From assembly GCA_947451115.1 (NCBI GenBank), contig CANFXV010000018.1, forward strand, positions 1-43,657: DNA of 43,657 bases. Reading direction: 5' to 3'. The position numbers and the translations under genes were made by a program. This document shows positions 40,720 to 43,657 of this stretch, one piece after another. The first letter of the stretch is position 1, and each line of letters begins with the position of its first letter. This stretch comes from Bacteroidota bacterium. GTDB lineage: Bacteria; Bacteroidota; Bacteroidia; Chitinophagales; Chitinophagaceae. The notes beneath the pieces are model-generated. The model saw nothing but the letters and a program-made list of their open reading frames with translations, made no database searches and was not told the origin of the DNA.

Positions 40720-43278
40720 TTAGTTGGTTTTTAAAGCTTTTTCAATGATAAAAATCATGGCAGCTCTGTGCGCTTTGGTTTCTTCATTACCAAGAGTTGC
40801 AGCAATCAATTTTGTTTTTAATTTTTTCAAAGTATAATAAAGCGCCGATTTTGATACTTGATCTACCGCTGGATTGTCTAACAATTGCGCAGTAGTTTTT
40901 ACAAAAGAAGTTTGCAAGTATTGTCTGTACACATTTACATTTCCACCTAAGTCCGCCTCAAATACGTTTTTCACTAAATCATTCATTACTTCTGCCACGC
41001 TGTATTGATTGCCATACAAACTTGTATTGGTAATTCTTTGCAAAGTATTTGGATGTAAAATATGATCAAAGGCACTTGTAGACAATGAATTTAAATTGGC
41101 AGTCACTTTATAATCTTCCCCTCTACCTTGATTGAACCCTCTTCTTTGTATTTGTAAGTAAGGAAATACTTGTGCGTCCTGATCGTATACATTGGGTGCA
41201 AATGCATATTTAGCTAAGGTAGCCATGGCTTTTTTCTGCACGGCCACTGGAGTTGGTGTATAAGGCTTGGTGCTAGATTTTTGCTCAGGGAAAGATCGGT
41301 CAATATACACACCACCAATATAACGACTCACCGCGCCAATCATGTTTCTTCTTTGATTTAAAAGACTGCCGTACCTAGCTCTTAATTCGGCATAAGATTT
41401 TCCTGTCTTGGAATACTTCACTACTAATTTACCCATCAAATTGTTCACGATCTTAAATCTATCTTCGGCATATGCAATGGCATCATTGGTAAAATCATTG
41501 GTGTTAATTCTCGGATCAATACCAGAACCAGGTGCACGCATATCGTCTCCATCATTACCAAAGGCCAAATTAGGTTCTGTACTTCTTGATAAAATTTTAT
41601 TTAAACCAGCTGTTTCCTCATCGGCACTAAATTGTCTATAACCATATTCAATCGCCCATAAATCATAAGGCCCTGCCTTGGTGGTATAGAAATCTCCTTG
41701 TTTAGTTTTATCTAAAGCGAAATTAATGGCTGGATAATCCATCACAGAACCCATCAATCCAATTTTATGGGTAAGGCTGGTATCATTCACTTGCGCAGGT
41801 GACAACATTTGGCTACTTTTCATATTGTGATTTAAGCCCAAGGTATGCCCCATCTCATGTAAGATTAAATAAGTTAAATATTGTTGGTGTAACAATTTAA
41901 TTTCTGTTGCAGGCGCCCCATCTACTTCTAATAAAGTCAAGCCTGCACTGTATTGTGCTTTTAATTCATTGGCCAAATTACAATTGTCCTTGGTTCCAAA
42001 ATGAGCAACAGTTAAGTTGTCCAAAGATTGGGTGGAAGCACCATTGTACAACTCATCATTGATAGGTGAGGCATTACCAGAAAACCACTCTACTGTAATG
42101 TCCGCTCCTAATATTTGACCGGTTCTTGGATTCACAAAACTTGGTCCGATGGCACCGTAAGAAGGTTGTGAAGAGGCCACCCATCTAATCACATTATAAT
42201 GAATGTCTGCTGGATCCCAGGTAGCAGTATCTGGCATTATTTTCATTTCTAAAGCATTTTTAAATCCAGCTTTTTCAAATGCTTCATTCCATTTCATACC
42301 TGCATCATAAATAATTTTTCTGTATTCAAGGGGTGTGGTATTTTCAATCCAATACACCAAGGGCGCCACTGGCTCGCTAATGGCTGCAGCAGGATCTTTT
42401 TTCTGTAAATCCCAATGATGTATCATGTCTTTATAAGGGGTTGGGCTAATGCTGGTTAAATCATTGCGTTCTGTCATAAAATAACCCACTCTTGGATCAT
42501 CTTTTCTTGGCACAAAATGATTCTCTGGCATGGCAATAAAACTATGTTGCATGCGCACTCTTACATAACGAGGATCTGCTATGTCTGGTCCACCATCTGC
42601 AGTGACGGTTGGATTGTCATAAGAAAGATCCACCACTACATCTGTGTTGTCGCTGAAGGAACGCAGGTGTGCATACTTAGACTTACTTTGATTTAAGTTA
42701 CCTAAATTAAAAATTCCTGCCGATCCAGGACCTGGAGGCATATTAGGTTTTACGGGATCCAATTTTTCACTAATAAATAATCCATCAGCACTGACTAAAT
42801 AGCCCAAGGAATCTTCCACAATATATTTGTCTGAAAAGAAAATGGCTTCCGGCTTGTCTACTTCTGCAGTTTTACTTACAGGATTATTTTTATCATAATA
42901 AAGTCCAGTATTCACAATAGCAAACTCAATTTTATCAAAAGCCTTCTTAATTTTAAAAACCAAATTGCTACGGTGCATGCTTTGGTTTAAAAATAAACTA
43001 GTAGGTCCACTTATAGAAAAACTTTCATAAATGAATTCTTTGCCTAGTTGTTCTTTTTTAATGTACAATTGTACACTGCCCGTTGCAGTATCCTGATACA
43101 AGGTAAATAGTCCCGCATTTTTTAACTGTCCTTTTACTTTATCTGCCAGTGTAGGTTTTTTACTTGCAGGTTTTGCCGTATCCGCTTTTTCTGTAATTAC
43201 TGGTGGTGCAACTTTTTGAGCAAAGGCATTCGAGGCCCCCATCAATAGCACTAAAAATAAGAAGGTATATTTTTTCAT
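40720..43278 (-). CDS. Exported zinc metalloprotease, DUF5117/DUF4953 type
   Basis: Large secreted metalloprotease-like protein common in Bacteroidota. The start at 43278 (MKKYTFLFLVLLMGASNAFAQ) begins at the signal peptide; an ATG at 43296 would only add six residues. The N-terminal half matches the DUF5118/DUF5117 layout (GLFTLYQDTATGSVQLYIKK, then ADPRYVRVRMQHSF). The catalytic part has the extended zinc motif HEMGHTLGLNH with His474, Glu475, His478 and His484, plus a Met-turn candidate GSVMDYP about 30 residues on, as in metzincins. The long C-terminal region resembles DUF4953. Substrate unknown. 852 residues, normal for the group. Confidence 0.9.
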   Translation of the reverse strand: MKKYTFLFLVLLMGASNAFAQKVAPPVITEKADTAKPASKKPTLADKVKGQLKNAGLFTLYQDTATGSVQLYIKKEQLGKEFIYESFSISGPTSLFLNQSMHRSNLVFKIKKAFDKIEFAIVNTGLYYDKNNPVSKTAEVDKPEAIFFSDKYIVEDSLGYLVSADGLFISEKLDPVKPNMPPGPGSAGIFNLGNLNQSKSKYAHLRSFSDNTDVVVDLSYDNPTVTADGGPDIADPRYVRVRMQHSFIAMPENHFVPRKDDPRVGYFMTERNDLTSISPTPYKDMIHHWDLQKKDPAAAISEPVAPLVYWIENTTPLEYRKIIYDAGMKWNEAFEKAGFKNALEMKIMPDTATWDPADIHYNVIRWVASSQPSYGAIGPSFVNPRTGQILGADITVEWFSGNASPINDELYNGASTQSLDNLTVAHFGTKDNCNLANELKAQYSAGLTLLEVDGAPATEIKLLHQQYLTYLILHEMGHTLGLNHNMKSSQMLSPAQVNDTSLTHKIGLMGSVMDYPAINFALDKTKQGDFYTTKAGPYDLWAIEYGYRQFSADEETAGLNKILSRSTEPNLAFGNDGDDMRAPGSGIDPRINTNDFTNDAIAYAEDRFKIVNNLMGKLVVKYSKTGKSYAELRARYGSLLNQRRNMIGAVSRYIGGVYIDRSFPEQKSSTKPYTPTPVAVQKKAMATLAKYAFAPNVYDQDAQVFPYLQIQRRGFNQGRGEDYKVTANLNSLSTSAFDHILHPNTLQRITNTSLYGNQYSVAEVMNDLVKNVFEADLGGNVNVYRQYLQTSFVKTTAQLLDNPAVDQVSKSALYYTLKKLKTKLIAATLGNEETKAHRAAMIFIIEKALKTN

Positions 43279-43347
43279 AAACTTGTTTTGGAGCAAACAA
43301 ATTACATCTATTTTTATAAATAATGTAGCGATCTATCTACCATTTAT

Positions 43348-43379
43348 AAAAAAAGCCCCCACATTTAATGTGGAGGCTT
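43348..43379 (-). terminator. Terminator after ssrA
   Basis: On the minus strand AAGCC-t-CCACA pairs with TGTGG-g-GGCTT around TTAAA, followed by seven T. It lies about 25 bases beyond the tmRNA 3' end. Confidence 0.85.
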
Positions 43380-43403
43380 CATCATTGAACTAAAATGTTC
43401 TTT

Positions 43404-43657
43404 TGTGGAGTCGAGGGGAGTCGAACCCCTGTCCAAACAATGTTACCATTGGTCTTCTACATGCTTATTGTTTTATTACTTGTCGGCGGTAAACAGGAAA
43501 AACACAAACCAATTTACTACTTAGCTGGATGGTACTTAAATAAAAGGCACAGCCTACTTTTATCGCATCCTGTTTTGTTTTTAATTAGGCTGAGGAGCGG
43601 GCAACAGGCCTGCCTTCTCTCTCGACCAAAATGGAAGTTAATTCACTGAATTAAGCA
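43404..43657 (-). ncRNA. ssrA: tmRNA (3' portion; 5' part outside window)
   Basis: Transfer-messenger RNA, which frees stalled ribosomes and tags their products. Read on the minus strand, the 3' end shows a T arm with loop TTCGACT between AGGGG and CCCCT, then the acceptor strand CGACTCC and discriminator A at 43406. The CCA is not fully encoded. At the other edge the transcript enters with GCT-TAA (43656-43651): this is the last alanine codon and stop of the tag reading frame, matching the usual -AA end of the tag. The region between would hold the downstream pseudoknots. The tRNA-like 5' half and most of the tag lie beyond the window. A terminator follows at 43348-43379. Confidence 0.93.

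Noticed and set aside
43395..43649. Plus-strand reading frame of 84 codons at the window end
   Set aside because: It is antisense to the tmRNA 3' half. Frames translated across tmRNA or tRNA ends (VEGSRTPVQT) are a well-known artefact.
1..43657. Mobile elements, prophage, CRISPR, toxin-antitoxin or other defence genes
   Set aside because: No transposase, integrase, cas or recognisable defence gene was found on either strand, and no regularly spaced repeats were seen.

Overview
AT-rich chromosomal DNA from a Bacteroidota bacterium, most likely a member of the Chitinophagaceae or a close relative. The evidence is PafA-type alkaline phosphatase, a lolA-ftsK pair, DUF1080 and DUF5117-type secreted proteins, type-2 PyrF, SD-poor start regions, and recurrent TAnnTTTG promoter boxes of the Bacteroidota sigma factor. 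The family-level placement is inference. I see no insertion sequence, phage, CRISPR array or tRNA. The window looks like ordinary core genome with one catabolic operon. No gene-free stretch exceeds about 210 bases.

Layout. 1-7.5 kb: the end of a PafA phosphatase, a tiny exported Cys/His-rich peptide, NADP isocitrate dehydrogenase, an Nramp metal transporter fused to a universal-stress domain, an orphan lipoprotein, and a short GT35 glucan phosphorylase homologue that lacks the PLP lysine. 7.5-17.05 kb (all minus strand): an eight-gene glucuronate operon, read uxuB-like SDR, uxuA, uxaC, kdgK, kdgA, exuT-like MFS, an exported double-DUF1080 protein, and a Tat-exported Gfo/Idh/MocA oxidoreductase. 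17.2-25.2 kb: ubiX-like, clpC, a STAS protein, dnaG, a YdeI-like protein, plsY and prmA. 25.2-25.4 kb: an 81-base palindromic element between prmA and pnp. 25.4-33.5 kb: pnp and rpsO, lolA, ftsK, a DUF423 protein, aroK and a glutaryl-CoA-dehydrogenase-like gene. 33.5-39.6 kb: a dicarboxylate symporter, pyrF, a small lipoprotein, an unlisted 50-residue membrane protein, a serine hydrolase, a nitroreductase and a CoA-transferase. 39.7-43.3 kb: a second DUF1080 protein and a DUF5117-type zinc metalloprotease. 43.4 kb to the end: the 3' part of tmRNA (ssrA), cut at the last tag codon.

How the genes work together. The operon encodes every step from D-glucuronate to pyruvate plus glyceraldehyde 3-phosphate (isomerase, reductase, dehydratase, kinase, aldolase) and an uptake permease. 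Its last two genes belong to families used in the oxidation-elimination route for breaking glycosidic bonds through 3-keto sugars. The operon may therefore couple extracytoplasmic release of glucuronate from a glycoside to its catabolism. This is the most interesting biological hypothesis in the window. Other points worth following up are the lysine-to-threonine change in the phosphorylase, the 81-base palindromic element, the rpsO leader palindrome and the Cys/His-rich exported peptide.
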